A stretch of DNA of 64,000 bases from Alligator mississippiensis (GCF_030867095.1 NC_081828.1:210000978-210064977); one strand, 5' to 3'. Positions 34,601 through 57,435 are shown, counted from the first letter of the stretch. The notes: generated by a model not told the origin, from the letters alone. Numbers and translations are program-made.

Positions 34601-37503
34601 GCTCCAGTGCATACAGAGCTGGCCCAAGTTGGTTCCTGTTAGCTGCCCTGGGTTCTCTTGAGAGGCCCTATAGACAAATGCTGGGTTATCTTTGTTCGCG
34701 TGTGCAGAAGAATAGGGAAAACAGCATCTCCCCTCTTCTCCCAAGACACAGCACCTCCCGCCAATCCCCCAGGGGGACAGTTCCATGCGAGTCTGTGCTG
34801 TAAGGGTACAATTCAGATTTGAGCTGCCCCAATTGCCCTATCTAGTTATCAAAGATCACAGGCATCATAAAGGTGGAATATTTATCAGGTGCAATAGCAA
34901 TTCCAGCATTTAAACACGTGGGATTTCTAGCTGTAAAACACTCAGGGCAGAAAGAAGAAGTCTGATCAGCCACTAATGCACCTGCCATCAACTTCCCACT
35001 TGTACAAAGATTATTTCACATCACTCTAATTTACTTCCTCAGGTATCTCAGATTTCAACCTGCTGTTCCTACACACTCTTACAGAGTTTCATCTCCATGG
35101 AGCTAAACTTTAAGAAAAGCCACTTTCAACACAGCCCCACAGAGACACCTGTTGTTACAGTCCAGTTGTGTTGCAGATCGTGGAGTTTCTAGTTAAAAGC
35201 TTTCCAAGGCACCATAAAGACGTGTTTCAGCGACTGCGCGTTAGCTGCCAGAGTGCTCACAAGCAACAGGAGTTAACGTGCTCCTTGAACGGCTCCATAC
35301 AGGCATGCTTTGGTAAAGCAAGAGGGAACCTAACCATGCCTGTCTCACTGCGTCTGCAGTAGACTGTGAATCGTATGTGCTGTGAATGTGCAACAGAAAA
35401 GGTGGAGGGAGCAGACTACATTTTCCAGCAACCTCAGAGGAAGTGACTGAGCCCTATTAGCTACAATTGGCTGTGACTGACCACATTTCCTAGCGGAAAA
35501 GCATCCAGCCAGGGACTGCATGAGTATGACCCCCGACCGAGAGACTGTACGGGGTTAAAGCTGGTCTGTGGGAACACCTCCCAAGGTGGGGAAAGGGAAC
35601 TCTAATGTGCCAAATAAATGTGTCGTGCTCTGATGTTCATCCCCCGAATGCATGCTGTATCCCTTTTGATAGGTATTCACCTGCATTTATCTTCTTTCCT
35701 TGACCTGTTGTCTGGTGACCCCAAACCCTGGGGTTCCTATCGAAGTGGGGAAAACTCTCCTCCCTTGGTTTGGACGAGTCCTGGGGAACTCTGGTTACAC
35801 ATCCATAATAATGTAGGTGTGCCTGGCCTTGTTTCAAGACAGAAGTTGCCTTTGCTGATGGAAACACTTCCTGGCTTATTGAAGGGAACTGTCTCTATAA
35901 ATTGTGGTTGATTATATCAGTGAATTACCCGGCAGATTACACAGTAACTAACAAAACCAGGAATGCACTTTATCTCATGGGATCTCTCATTTGTGCTCTT
36001 GGGATCTGCCATTTGTGCTTTGAATCTTAAGGAATTGATAAAACAGGGACTGTGGAGTGTAGAAAAGAGCAGTGCTGTAAAATCCTCCAACCCATGCACA
36101 GACAGCTCAGCAAAATGCTTTCAAACCACGTGCCAGATGCGAGCTGAAATAAAGCCAAATAGGTTTTCACAAATTATCCTATGTAATACTCAGTACCTCT
36201 AACACAGCCATTCTTTGCTTTGTACGCTGGTGTACCAAGCACATTTAAATTCACCTTTGAAGTCACTTTGAGCCGAGTAGCCAGAGGGCTGGTTCCAACA
36301 GGCGCATGCTGGCTCTCCAAGGCTGTTTAGTGAATCCAGTTTTTCCTCCACAAACCCTGCTTCTCTTTACCCCCCAACACCACCTCCCAGTTTAGAGAAA
36401 CATTCCAGTCTGCTCCTGCTTGCTTTACTGAAAATACTGCCGTGGTTTTCAACATTAGGCAAAAAGCTCCCGAATGGCACTGTTTTAAACTACTTCTTGC
36501 TTGTTCAATTTTGCAGCAAGCATTCACTCGTCTTCACCCTGTCCAGCATAACAGCTGAACGCAGATTCACCCTCTGTGCGCAGAAGGATGCTTACTTCAG
36601 ACCAGACATTTAAAAAATGATGTTAGATTTCAAGGGAAAAATAATTAGACCAAAATCTTCCAGGGTATCACGTGCCTGAATTGCCAGGAAACAAAGTGGT
36701 CTGGTTTTGAATGGAATGCAAGAAGACTTTCTGTATGTTTGTCCTGAAAAAGACAATTTCTGTCTAATCCAGAAATCTGTGTGAAAGATATCTGCATGTA
36801 TCCCAAGGAATCGTAGCCCCGGGTCTAGTTGTCTTTGGGACAACTTCCCAGACAGAAGGATTTCTCTAGGATTATTTCCAGCAAAGCAGAACTCTTTATA
36901 GCAAATATATATTCGCTATCATTTTATATATTATAGAATTGATCTATATTTTTTATATATATACATTTTAGCAAATGCATTTTCCGGACAACGGCATGGA
37001 TTAGCAGTACTGTGAATGTACTCTGGCACTTTTCCCCTCTTGCTCCAAGGCAAGACTTTTATCCTGACACTTGTTTCCTTTTGATGGCCTACGTGAGTTG
37101 CACCAGGATTGTGCTATTGTTTAGGAGTGTTCAAAAAAACCCAACAAAAAACACATCCACACCAGTTTCTGTCAGCAAAAGCCTCAGCACACCCATAACA
37201 ATACTGGCAGAAGCTTGCTTTGGTCAGCTGAGTTAATATTGTTCAGGAAGCCGATAGAAACATGTCCCAGGAAAACACTAGCTATTCACTGTGTCTCCAG
37301 TTGAGGGCTCTGCTATAACCTTACATTGAGGGGAAGCCCTGAACAATCTTCTGAACCCTACTACTGGTTGTTTCAGGGCATTTCAGAGACAAAATGTAGG
37401 AAGCACACCTGCAAAATAGCAGGCTGCAGCAGAACAAAGGTGCATTCAACTTCACCATCAATCAGGAGCAGGACTATCATCATCCACATTAAATGTCCTA
37501 AAC

Positions 37504-37690
37504 CAGGGACGGGAAATTATTTCCAGTGGAGGGCTGCTTACTGAGTTTTGGCAAACCATCGAGAGCCGCATGACAGGCAGCCAGGGCCAGATATATGTTA
37601 ATTTTCTAAATTTTTTAGGGGACCCGTGGGCTGGATAGAACGGCCTGGCAGGCCGCATCCGGCCCGCGGGCCGCATTTTGCCCACTCCTG
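37504..37690. mobile_element. non-autonomous hAT transposon (cagggg-tgggcaa type), copy 1
   Basis: 187 bp from cagggacgggaaattattt to ccgcattttgcccactcctg. The identical octamer tcctaaac flanks it at 37496-37503 and 37691-37698. It is the same family and orientation as 53282-53467, sharing for example 'agggctgcttactgagtttt' with one or two changes. The clear duplication indicates a whole non-autonomous copy. Confidence 0.9.
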
Positions 37691-38508
37691 TCCTAAACCT
37701 TTTTGAGTCTTGTGCAACTGAGGCCAAGAAAGGAAGAAGTCGTCCTCCTCAGAGCGTACAAACAGGTTGCAGGATTCAGGTCAATGATACATGTTGAATG
37801 GGTCTCTGCAACAGTGACTCGTACCTTATCACTACAGAGATAGGAATGCAAAGAGATCCCATTAAAAACGTTGCATAGTTAACATCCTTTCCTTCCTGCT
37901 CATGAATTCTTATTTCATTGACTGCTGGTTACTTAAAAAAATGGATAGTTGCTGTGTATAGGAAGTCAAAGAAAGATTACAATCAGAGAAACAGTAGGAG
38001 GATGTCAGACACCTGGTGTACTGAAAAAGCAGGAAATGATTATAATGAAGGGCTTGTAAGATGAAAGCAATGCTTTAAAAAAAAGGTCATTTTACCTCTT
38101 TAAAGGACTTCCTGCAGGATTATGTGGAGACATAAGAAACTCTGCCTAATCCTAGCTTTTGCATTTTGCAGGGGCTGTATTGATGCTGATTTGCCATGAG
38201 GGGAAAACCAGATTCAGTGCTCTGTACAGCAGCAGTCTGCATGCACGTCAGGGAGAGGTCTCCCACCTGCACCTGGAGAGAGGCTTTGCTCCCAGGAGAA
38301 ACTTTGCCAACTCACAGGCAAACAGAGAGCAGCACAGAAAAGTGAGAACTTGCATACAGATAGCCTTTATCCTTCCAGGAGATCCTCAGGATCCACAGGA
38401 ATCTCAGAGGATGCGGGCAGAGGAGCCATGTATGCCTGGACCCCCTGAATCTCCCACAGGGAGCGGAGGGGGGGAGCAGTCATGCTATGCATTTCCAGCC
38501 TGTGTGCA

Positions 38509-38646
38509 GTTAAGTTGTGGGACTCCTTGCCACGAGATGTTTGAGAAAGATGATTTAACCAGATTCAAATGGGGGATTGGATACATTCACTCTGGGTTGA
38601 TCCACCAGTGCCTATTAACCACGACAGTAAGGGATGAACAACCAGA
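38509..38646 (+). mobile_element. CR1 LINE 3' fragment (old subfamily)
   Basis: Plus-strand block 'gtgggactccttgccacgag', 'ttaaccagattcaaatgggg' and 'ccagtgcctattaaccacga', a CR1 subfamily end that is also common in turtles. It forms the end of a 164-codon open stretch starting at 38159, which I regard as chance. Confidence 0.7.
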
Positions 38647-39224
38647 CAGGTGACAGCACCGCACATCAGATGCCGATGGCTCACCTGTGAATCATGCGGT
38701 AAGGAAAGTTGTCACAATGAATCAGAAGTTAATTTACTAGACAAAAAAACAGAAACAAACTGAAGCCTGTATAAACTTGTGCAGCTGGCAAAAAAAAAAT
38801 AGACATTGCTTCGTGCATATACGCCATGTGGGAAAATGAACGGAAAGTGAGAAGCTAGCATTAGTAATTCTATGTGGACTGAGTGCTTTCTCCCTGACGC
38901 AGAGCAATTAAAATCAGTGACAAGACACTGGCTGGCAGAGGAGAACAAGTGCTCAACGTAAGTGTCTTAGAGCAGAAGTAAAATCATGACCTGCCAGCCG
39001 CAGCTTGTTGAGCAGAAAAGACTTGCAGAAGCGGGCACAGAACAAGCTCAAAAGCTTTTATTCCCAACCTGCAATAAAACACCAGTGCCAGCTGGATGAC
39101 ACATTCATTGCTGAGAAAGGTTAAACCAGGGAAGAGGCTGAAGAATGGTTGCGGTTGGAAGACTAGGATGCATTTGCTATTAGCCTTATTGCAGTTACAT
39201 TACAACCATATGTCTTTGCCTTTC

Positions 39225-39335
39225 ATTTAATTGATATTGATAAACTAGGGCTCTTAATACCCATGCAATGTTGGTCTTATCCTCAGTTTACAGATGGAGA
39301 AACTGAGGCACAAAAACATTAAGGAAAACACTTTG
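39225..39335 (-). repeat. MIR-type SINE remnant
   Basis: 'cctcagtttacagatggaga' followed by 'aactgaggcacaaaaacatt' is the inverted MIR core segment. The outer parts are poorly preserved. Confidence 0.65.
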
Positions 39336-41878
39336 AGAAGAGTCCATTACTTTTGGAGACCCACTTAAGGTCTCATATTCACTCGGACTGATCCTGCCTC
39401 TCCTATTGACCTCAGTCAAGTGCAGTTGTTAGGGCTTCTGGAAGAAAAAAATCCCACCTTTTTTCTTCCACTGACTTCAGATTGGGTTGTGTCTCAAGCC
39501 GTGCACAGTTTGTGGATGTGTTGAAAAGTATTGGCTTAAAACAACTTGCAACGTTGTCCTAAAGCAACCACTTTTGTGGGAGAACTAGGAACAGAACTTA
39601 GATCCGCCAGTTCCTGACCTTACTGTTACGGCGTGGTTGCTTCGGAGGCAGCAAAACCAAAATGAACTGGCACAAAAGCCATTGCGGATCCTAGTTTTGA
39701 GGCAAGGCTTCAGCTGTTGCATTAGCTGAGCCAGCAAAGCTGGAGGGAAAACCTGTCTGAAGACCATGGGTAGAAAACCACTGCTGAAGGCATCTGTAAA
39801 GGTTCATTCACATGCAATCCACGCGTTGGCTCTAAGGGGACTTGCTAGGCACGTATAACTGCTTTTCTCAGCCTGTCATACAGTGACAGTCCACAAAGTC
39901 CAATCTCAACCCTGCCCCAGGTTTGATTTTGCTACCAGGCAAACAGACATGCAATTAAACTCAAACGTCACCAGGCGTGGCTGTGACAAGCATTCCCCCT
40001 CCCTCGGGCCAGCTCAGTCCACATCCTCTATGGCATGCTCCGTCCCCACACAGCCGCTCCCAAGCAGCAGGTGAAACCATCAGTCACCTGTCAGCAAAAG
40101 CCACTTCACCATTCCCAGCACCTGCTCACTGGGCAAACACCGCCAACCTGTTCGCCTCCGTTTGTTTTTTCACAGTAGCACCAAGCTAAGAAGGGGGAAA
40201 GGAGTTGCTCTCAACCACGCTTATGGAAAATAAGTCTCATGAACTCTTGTGCAAGAACAGATGTGCACCCAGGTCCACAGCAGAAGCACTGAATTCACGG
40301 TAGTTTAATTGCTTTGCTATCGATACTTCTTCTGGCTTAAGGATGTGCCAGTCATCCAAGCTGCTGAAATGAACCTGTGCAACTTGGGTTTATTATTGGT
40401 CTGCCACAAATAGCTACAGCCAGGGTTTCGTGGATAACCCACTGCCTGAAACACATTCACCTGAAAGGGTTGGTGAGTAAACTGCTGTGGTGCAAGCGGC
40501 GTGGAGGTGTGCCAACCCGACATTGCTGAATCAGTCCTGTTCTTGCTGCGGTGCCACTGGCTCCTCTTCCAGGAAGGAGGGATCCAAGCATGAGAGCGCA
40601 GGTATTAAACCAGTAATGGTAACACGGGTCCAGCTAAAAGAGGTTACAGCCATGTGCGGGTTGTTCTCAACCATCACCTTCTCCCCATGATCATATCCAA
40701 ACGAAAGGCCTTTAGCAGCCATCTGCCTCCTGTTGCCTCCCTCCAAGAATGCCACGCTGGTTGAAAACCAGTATTGCCAAATCTGAGAGACAGCCGTCCC
40801 ATGTGTGAACCCCAACATTAGCATATTCAGCAGAAGACTGTCATACGTCACAGAAACACGGGAGCATCTGCAGACACAAATGTTTTCCCATCCTTAGTGT
40901 CTGACTGTCAGTAGCCAGTAGTTTGATCGTTTCTCTCCCTGTCACCCTGCAGGACATTAATATCACTGCTGAATTGATCCACGTTACACTTGCCATACAT
41001 AGCTGGGCCTTTGGAGTATAGCCTGCCTCTAGGCGAGCCCATGGGCACAAGGGAAGGTACCAAGGCAATATAACGCTGTGCAAAGACAGATAATTAATCA
41101 AATACAAATGCTCTCTTTCACATGCAAGCACTCACTGGCTTATTGTGTATTTTGACCACTTGGCAATCATCGCTCATAGGAAGTGCAATGGCCAGATATG
41201 CCATGCAAATACAATAATTTCTGAAAACCAGTTCTCGGGAAAAGCTGACCATGCTTGCTGCCCTCAGACTCCTGTAGCTGCTACAAGAAATCACTACATG
41301 TGACCCTGCCCTCAGCCTGGTCATCTTTTTGGCTGGGGATAAATCCAGAAGGGCTTGAAGTCATGAACATGTAATAGTTAGGGCAGAGGGAACAGTCCTT
41401 TGTGGTGTACACAGGTTCATTTCAGCAGCTTGGATGACTGGCGCGTCCTTAAGCCAGAAGAAGGATCGGCACCAAAGCAATCGTCTCCACAGACCAAATT
41501 CTGCCTTCAAGTACACCTGTGACTTGCTAGGACTGTAAATGAAAGGAGTTAGATTTTCATACCCCAGAAACTGCCCACTCCCCCCAGTGTGTCCTGGCCC
41601 CATGAGAAAAGGCCGAGACACTGGAGAAAGTTAATACACGGTGGTTAGTGCAGGTTTTTCCCTCTGTTGCAGGACATGCAGGGAGCAAAGGGAAAAAGCT
41701 GGAAATAGATGGCAGAAGTAGCAACTGAAGAGGCACATGGCCCTGGCTGCAGGGCTGGTGCCCATGGGAGACATGTCTTCAGCTGTAACAAATGGAAACG
41801 CATGGCAAACACCGTTGGCACTGTTACTGCAAGCAGCAGCGAGCAGCGGTTCACCCCAGCTAGTACATTAGAGAGAGT

Positions 41879-42252
41879 ACTGGTGCTCAACCTCTTGGTC
41901 CCACAAGCCAAGTGGATGGTGCAGGGGCAGTTCACCAGTTGGATCAGACCCATGCACCAGGATCAGACCCACATACCTGGATCGAGCCCCACACCACTTC
42001 TATGTAGCCCCAGGTGCTAGATTGAGCCCTGGGACCCTATGCTACCCCTGCCCGTGGTGGGGATCAGGGCCCACAGCCCCATATTGACCTCATGGGCCAA
42101 CGTCAGGCCCCTAAGCCACCTTTCTTACCTGATATAGCATACAGAGCCAGCCCTTGAGATTCCCCACAGACCTGTGCAAAGCCCCTAGGATGGATGACAT
42201 GGTGCCAGGACCAGATCTGGCCCACAGTCTGGGGTTGAGCACCCATGCATTT
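41879..42252. mobile_element. probable hAT-like short inverted-terminal element
   Basis: Starts ctggtgctcaacctcttgg and ends ggggttgagcaccc, giving an inverted repeat of about 13 bp. Between them, related phrases recur (ggatcagacccatg, ggatcagacccacat, ggatcgagccccac). I found no matching target duplication, so the exact borders are uncertain. Confidence 0.5.
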
Positions 42253-43129
42253 GTGCAGTCAGTTTTGAAACCAATCTGGTTGGATCATTGTGCAAGGTGA
42301 GGAAGGACAAGCCTTTTCCTCTTTCACACCAGCCCCAGCAAGCTCAGAACCAGTGGCCCAGGAGACTCCTGTTTCTCCACCAGCTGCACAGGCAGATCTA
42401 TGGACTTCAGTAGGAGTTTGAAGCGCAGGCAGGTTTGTTGGCTGACTGGGACCTGAGCTGCTCAGAATAGAGAGCATGTTGTTTCTTGGGAGAGTGTTAA
42501 AAATTAATTCATTTTAAAATCAACATCCTTTTTAAAAAAAAAGCAGAGGAGAAACGTTAGAGGCAGCCTCAGGACGGACACATCACACCACACTGCAGCC
42601 TGCTACAAAAAGAATTTGTTGGGCACTGCTCCAGTCTCCTCATCAAGAAGTTCAATCAGGCTTCACTCTTGCACGGAAATCTTGATGGGAATCGGCTAAC
42701 ACAATGGCATCTATAATTTAGCACGGAGAAGCATTCCTGCCAATGGGGAAGTATCTGTATACAACCCACGACTGGTGGTTTTATATGTTGAAACCTCTCT
42801 CATTCCAGCAGATCTTTCTCTTCACTAAATTCTAATCATGTGTTTTCAGATGATGTGTCCTTTGGACTTTTTCTTCCTTTCTGGTTTAACATTTCCAAGA
42901 TGATCAAACAGCATTTTTTCCAGCTGCCTTTCATGCATAATAATGTCCCCTTTCTTTGCAATCTTCCTTCCTGTAAGTGTACCCTCTGGACCAAGTTGCC
43001 ACTATATCACACTAAGGCAGCTTTATTCATCTCAATGGAAAGGTGTACTTGAAAGCAGGATTTGGTCCGTGGAGAGGACAATAAGACATAAATCACCTCC
43101 CTGCTGAGAAGCACAGAGCATTTTATGCA

Positions 43130-43295
43130 AATTACTGAATTATCCCACACAAAATATTCCTGTCAGGTAAATATTTCTGTTCAGCAGATGAATGCAGAGC
43201 TATGACTTGCTTAGAGCCACAAGGAAAATATCAAGATAGGATTGGAGATAACTCTCCTGACTCCCAAGTTTTGGCCTTAAGGCACAAGACTTTTC
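43130..43295 (-). repeat. MIR-type SINE remnant
   Basis: Inverted MIR order: 'cagcagatgaatgcagagct', 'gacttgcttagagccacaag' and 'actctcctgactcccaagtt'. Decayed. Confidence 0.6.
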
Positions 43296-45783
43296 TCTTA
43301 TTATTGAACAAACCTACAGAAAGTGAGATCTGGTGACCTAATCCTACTGAGTTATTCTCTGGCAACATTTCAACTAATGGCAGAAGTTGTGTTTCCAAAG
43401 CACCTAAGTGACTTAAACATCTAAGTCTCACAGATGGATGATGGAGCTTAAATGCTTTTGAAAATGTCACCCTCTGGAGTTGTAAGTGTATTCAGTTCCA
43501 GCTTATCTTGCACCGGTCTTTGCAGGCAAACTGTGTGCGTTTGTACTACCCGCTGCTGGGTACTACTTTATAGGATGCAAGAGGAAGCAGACTAGGTAAC
43601 AGCACCATGCAAAATGCTCAAGATGCATTTGCTCAAATGTAAAGCAGAACTGCATTCTTGTCTCTCTCCCTCAGTTAGGCCTGGTCCCGTGCTGTGCCGT
43701 GTTTGGGTAAGTAACTGATAGCTTAGGGTTAGACGGCTCTGTCCCTAGGAGTCTGCATAGAGGAGTTAGGCTGGCAGGCCTCAACTCTGCGCAGCCACAC
43801 AGGGTTTACTTGGATCTGTGGGCATGGGAAGAGGCAGGACCGGGGCTGAACATCTAGTATGCTCCCCCCCAGGGCAAGTGGGTAGGGAGCAGGTAAGGCC
43901 CTGGCTCTACTCTACCGCCTACATGCCAGGCAGTAAAGCAGTAGGAAGAGAAGGCTCCCTCTTGCCAAGAAGACCTGAAGAGGAATCCTACCTTTCTGAA
44001 GCACCATCGTCACGGATCTCCATGGGGTGGAGAAGGACCTGCACACCGCTCCATGCAGGGCTGCTTCAAAAGAATATTCCCAGGTGGAGATTTGCAAGTA
44101 AAATCGAAGCACTGTCCAGTAACGTCTCCCAATAACATATGTTCCTATAATACCCAGTGCTCTGATACAGAAGAAGCAGACTCAAGCCCATGCTTTTCTT
44201 TTGTCTTTATTTTTGTCGTGTTTCCAAAAGTAGCAAAAAAAATCTTTTTTTAAAAAAGGTGACAATTCCTACAATGGCTAGAAAACATGTCCCTCCTTCA
44301 GAAGGACTGACATCAGAATGGATAGAAAATAATGCAAATATACAAACTAGTGCATGGTTATTAACAGGCCAAACCATGATATTTTCATATGAAAATGCAG
44401 AAGAGAACAAGGTGCAACGTATACAATTTATTGGTTATTTTTTTTAATATAAATTCAGGATTCAAATCTCCTTCTGAATAGAAAAAGGGGAGAAGAGACA
44501 CCCATGTCAGTGCAGGTGACTGCATTTAGAATAAATATGGGTATATGGCTTCTGTCAACACCGCACATGCAAACAAATTATGACGAAACAAGTCTGAGAA
44601 TTTCACAAGTGCATAAGATTGGGAGGTTACTTTAGTGCGCGGTGTGTGACAAAAGCAAACTGTATGCAGGCACTTCTATAAATATCCAGACTTTCTATTT
44701 CTGGTATTATTATTTCTCCATTTACAAATATGTTGGCCCACTAATGAATTTTTGGTCTGATTTTAATAGCTGATGTGTATGTTAAAATCCCATTCATAAG
44801 CAATGCTGTGTACTTAAAATCACAGTGGCTTTCTTCGGAGATGGGAAGGTGGAGAAAGCAAGGCACAGAGATATTAGGTGACAACATGGTCTTGCTTCAG
44901 CCCATGAAGTCCTGCCCAGTAGTTCTGAATACTGAGTTTGTCTGGATGAACGCAAAATTAAGATGCTGCTGTTTCTTTCCTCTGGGAAGCAGCAGCCTGC
45001 AGCACCCCTGCCTTTTTAAGCAGTGAATATTTAAACTACTATGAAGAAACCCCAGGGCAAGCAGCCACGTGGCATTTCTGCAAGGGAGCCCTGGGGAAAG
45101 GGGACGTGGAGATGAACCAACTTTGACACAAAGCAGTCCATTAAGCTTGGCGTACCCTGAGGAGTTCTCCCCTATTCCCACATATCCTCATGGCCCAAAA
45201 CACTGATCACGGAGTATGCTGTGTTTGTAGGAAACATATCTGTTTTGCAGGCCCACCCAAAAATGTCCCATTCCCGCCCCGTACTAATGCCAGGAACATT
45301 AACAAGCTCTCATTAGGGTTCAGAGTACCAGGGCTGGCCCGAGACCCAGCACGGACAATGAAGTGGGTAAAACACAGCCACGCATTGTGAATAACCATTA
45401 TTGTCCTATCAAAGAGAAAAAATAGAAAACAGAAGAGATAGACATACTTCCACACATACTTCCACCAAAAGAACTCAACACTGGCAACATTGTAAAGGAA
45501 AGCAGAGGAACCGATGATTAGACACTGTCTGAAAAATGTAAACTCGTCATTCCTCGACCTATAAAATGAATCACAAATCCACGGGTGAATGGAACATACC
45601 TGCATGCAGGGGTCAAACAGACCGATACAGATACATGAAAAGCCCAGCCATCATTTTGGAAAATAAATGCTTGATGAAATCCTAAGGCTCGAAAGGTTAT
45701 TTCAGAAACGTTATCCCTGGGTGGGGATGAGGGAGCAAAAAACATGGATCACATAGCCTCTGAAGGCTGCAGTCACACACAGT

Positions 45784-46440
45784 GACAGGCAGCAGAATAG
45801 GCTGCCTAGGGAAGGTGCCGAGTCTTCATCGCTGGAGGTGTTCAAGAAGAGGTGGGACAGGCACTGGTCGGGGATGATCTAGGTGCAGCTATGCTTGTTT
45901 TCCTACACACATTTTCCTTGCTGCTGGGTTTAGCTGGTTGCCGCATAGGGATGGGAGGGATTTTTCCCCCCCTCCTTCTGCTACATGTATTAGGGGTTTG
46001 GGGTTTTTTAACCCTTTCTTAGAGGCATTAGTGTTGGCTGCAACCAAGGCTGGGGATTTTGGGCTGTGCCAATGCTCCTGCTGCGACTTGCCGGAGGTTC
46101 CTGGCTAGAGGCCCTTGCCCCTCTGCTCAGGGTAAGACCTATCGCCATATTTGAGGTCAGGAAGAAATTTTACACCATGGTCAGATTGGTACAGTCAGTG
46201 GGGCATTTTCCGTTCCTCTGTAGCAGGGAGCATGGCCCTTTTCCTGGGATTTCTCAAGCCTATTTTAACAACTTTTATAGCAGCGGTATGTTTGCAACCA
46301 CGGCCCCCTGCTGCTTTCCCTTTAGCAGATTACCGTGTTGTCTTGGGTTGTGTCTGGTTTGGTTAGGGGTGATCCTGCTTCAGGCAGCAGGTTGGACTAG
46401 ATGACTCTGGAGGCCTGTTCCAGCCCTACTCTATGATTCA
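45784..46440 (+). mobile_element. CR1 LINE 3' end with long 3' UTR
   Basis: Plus-strand CR1: 'gcagaataggctgcctaggg', 'tcatcgctggaggtgttcaa', then about 500 bp of 3' UTR ending 'ttggactagatgactctgga' and 'ctactctatgattca'. The 3' UTR shares its last 240 bp or so with the copy at 58.2 kb. It lies just beyond the presumed MYD88 3' end. Confidence 0.88.
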
Positions 46441-46539
46441 ACAGCAGCACTGCACATTTATGATGTCTACACCGATTCACATTAGGATCATGAATTACTT
46501 CTAATATACTTCTTCAGAACAAAACAACTTTCCTATGTA

Positions 46540-46545
46540 TTTATT
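46540..46545 (-). terminator. MYD88: candidate MYD88 polyadenylation signal (AATAAA)
   Basis: AATAAA on the minus strand, about 1.74 kb past the stop codon. That is similar to the length of the human MYD88 3' UTR. If it is used, the 3' UTR contains a hAT copy (47674-47939) and ends just before a CR1 tail (45784-46440). The motif is short and occurs by chance, so this is tentative. Confidence 0.3.
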
Positions 46546-46964
46546 ATTTCAAGGCGCTTCTTCAGACATTTATCTTTTGTCCCTGAACCAACATCCCTTT
46601 GCCAGGCAATAAATCTACACTGCATTTGAGGCAGATCTGATTTTGACCCAGATCAAAACAGGCGCAGCATTGCTGCTCTTCCACCAGTGGGTGGCCAGCA
46701 AGAGCACGCCGCTTGTAAGGGAACAACCTGCTATCACCTTACAAGCAAATGTTTCAAAGTCCAGGGAAAAACCGATAGCACGCTGTCCTGCATATTTCAG
46801 GGACGGTGGATTTGCACATGTCTAGGGCAGTGGGAAAAAAACCCTTTCTCCTAGGACAAATGCAACACCGATTTTTAGTCTGAAGGACCAAAATGATTTG
46901 TCATCCGATGCTCTGAGGTGCTCAGCTCGACTCCAAGTGAACCGGGCACAGAGAGCAATTTAAT

Positions 46965-47400
46965 AATGGGCAAGGCAGAGAAGACTGAAGTTTTGTGGTT
47001 TTTTTACTTCAATCTTCACAAATAAGATCAGCAAGGTGACAAAAGCAGTTAACAGCAAGGACAGGGGAGGGCACTCAACACCTTGGTGGCAACAGTGACC
47101 TGCTGACATGAGGATCATCTACTATAAATATTTTAAGACCCATGATTTCACAAATATTGGCATAAGAAAGGACTGAGAGATGTGCTTTGATAAACACAGC
47201 ATCTCTGGTCAGGTTTGGAGGGCTAAGGGTCTCAGAGGAGTTTTGATAATCAGGGACTCTCTATAGCCAGCTTGGCCTCCAAAGTGTTTAAAGGATTGTG
47301 ACAAAGGGACTAGAAAATAAAGTGGGTTCAGTTATTTTCGACAATAGCCAACGCTTGATAAAATTTAGCTACATTCGTTAATCTTTGAGGTGCTTAAATA
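46965..47400 (+). mobile_element. possible decayed CR1 internal fragment
   Basis: A short translated resemblance (KAEKTEVLWFFYFNLH) to the CR1 linker before the RT (xAEKTEVLNxFFASVF) at about 46975-47020, followed by weakly CR1-like DNA. It is heavily degraded and would lie within the MYD88 3' UTR if the poly(A) site at 46.54 kb is right. Confidence 0.3.
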
Positions 47401-47673
47401 GTTTAAGTTTTCTGCTTGTTAAAATATCCTTCACCCATTGAGTGCATGGCCTGGGCACGAGCAGTACAAACTGCCCCTTGCTGTCAGGGCAGTTGTGGTA
47501 CAGGGCTGAGTGGCAGAGGCTGTCTGTAGGGAACAAATGGGTTAGCTTGGCCTTAGGGTCCTCTCCTGAGAAAAGGGCTGACCTTAATGATTGCTCATGA
47601 CATTAGTCATTTGCCCAGTAGGCTGAGCCCCATTTCATGCAGATCACAAAAAAGCCATTGGATTCCATTAGAC

Positions 47674-47939
47674 CAGTGTTTCTCAACTGCTTCAGACTTA
47701 AGGTACACCTCTAATAATGCTTGCTCAGTTTTCACTCAGTTTTGGACTATAAAAAAAAAATATTAGAGCAATTCTTTTGTTGCAAAGAACTCAGAAAGCC
47801 TAAAACAGGTCAGGATGCTTTGGACCCTAGATTTCTATAGGAAAATCTCAGGGTTTACCTTGTGAATCATGTGTAGGTGTTTGCACACTTGTGTGGCACC
47901 CTTAAGAGGATCTCATGGTATCCTGGTTGAGAGTCACTG
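47674..47939. mobile_element. non-autonomous hAT-like transposon near the MYD88 3' end
   Basis: 266 bp between cagtgtttctcaactgc and ggttgagagtcactg, a hAT-type inverted repeat. Flanking octamers cattagac and cactaggg match at 5 of 8 positions, suggesting an older insertion. It lies 350 bp past the MYD88 stop codon, so it is likely transcribed as part of the 3' UTR. Confidence 0.7.
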
Positions 47940-48286
47940 CACTAGGGGCTAAAAAGTTAACTATCACCCTGGCAGACATTACCCCAGTGTCCCGTTACAA
48001 GCCCAAATCTGTGTTTAAAAAAAAAAAAATACAAAATACCAATTTGACAAAACCCCTGGTTTGTGGCTTTCAGCATGTCATGTTATTCCCCTTGGAGGGC
48101 TTGTGATTACCCGCTTTAAGGCAGTCGGATGCCACTACCGATCTTCACTTGCAGGCTCCCAGCACAACATGGCAAGGATTGAATTCCAGAGCGCTGATGA
48201 TTTTGTAATGGCTCGAGCCTCAGAGGCTTTTTTCTTGAAGGTGCAGCAGAGTTGAATCAAAACGCACTTGATTATTTAGCCCTGCC

Positions 48287-57435
<9,149 letters not shown>

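Larger units (their letters stand above)
31623..45783. other. OXSR1-MYD88 intergenic region, remaining sequence
   Basis: No exon recognised outside the listed repeats. A 233-codon plus-strand open stretch (34102-34803) has no recognisable domain and no exon signature. 35.44-35.95 kb looks somewhat like a promoter or repeat end (AATAAA, then a pyrimidine-rich segment) but could not be assigned. A strongly AT-rich, partly palindromic segment lies at 36903-36968. Confidence 0.5.

Noticed and set aside
34102-34803. 233-codon plus-strand open stretch
   Set aside because: No recognisable domain, signal or splice structure, and overlapping opposite-strand open frames of similar quality. Kept only as part of the intergenic description.
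35440-35950. possible solo terminal repeat of a retroelement
   Set aside because: There is an AATAAA and a pyrimidine-rich end, but no convincing boundaries, no target duplication and no second copy in the window.
38159-38653. 164-codon plus-strand open stretch
   Set aside because: Its last part is a CR1 tail and the rest matches nothing I know.
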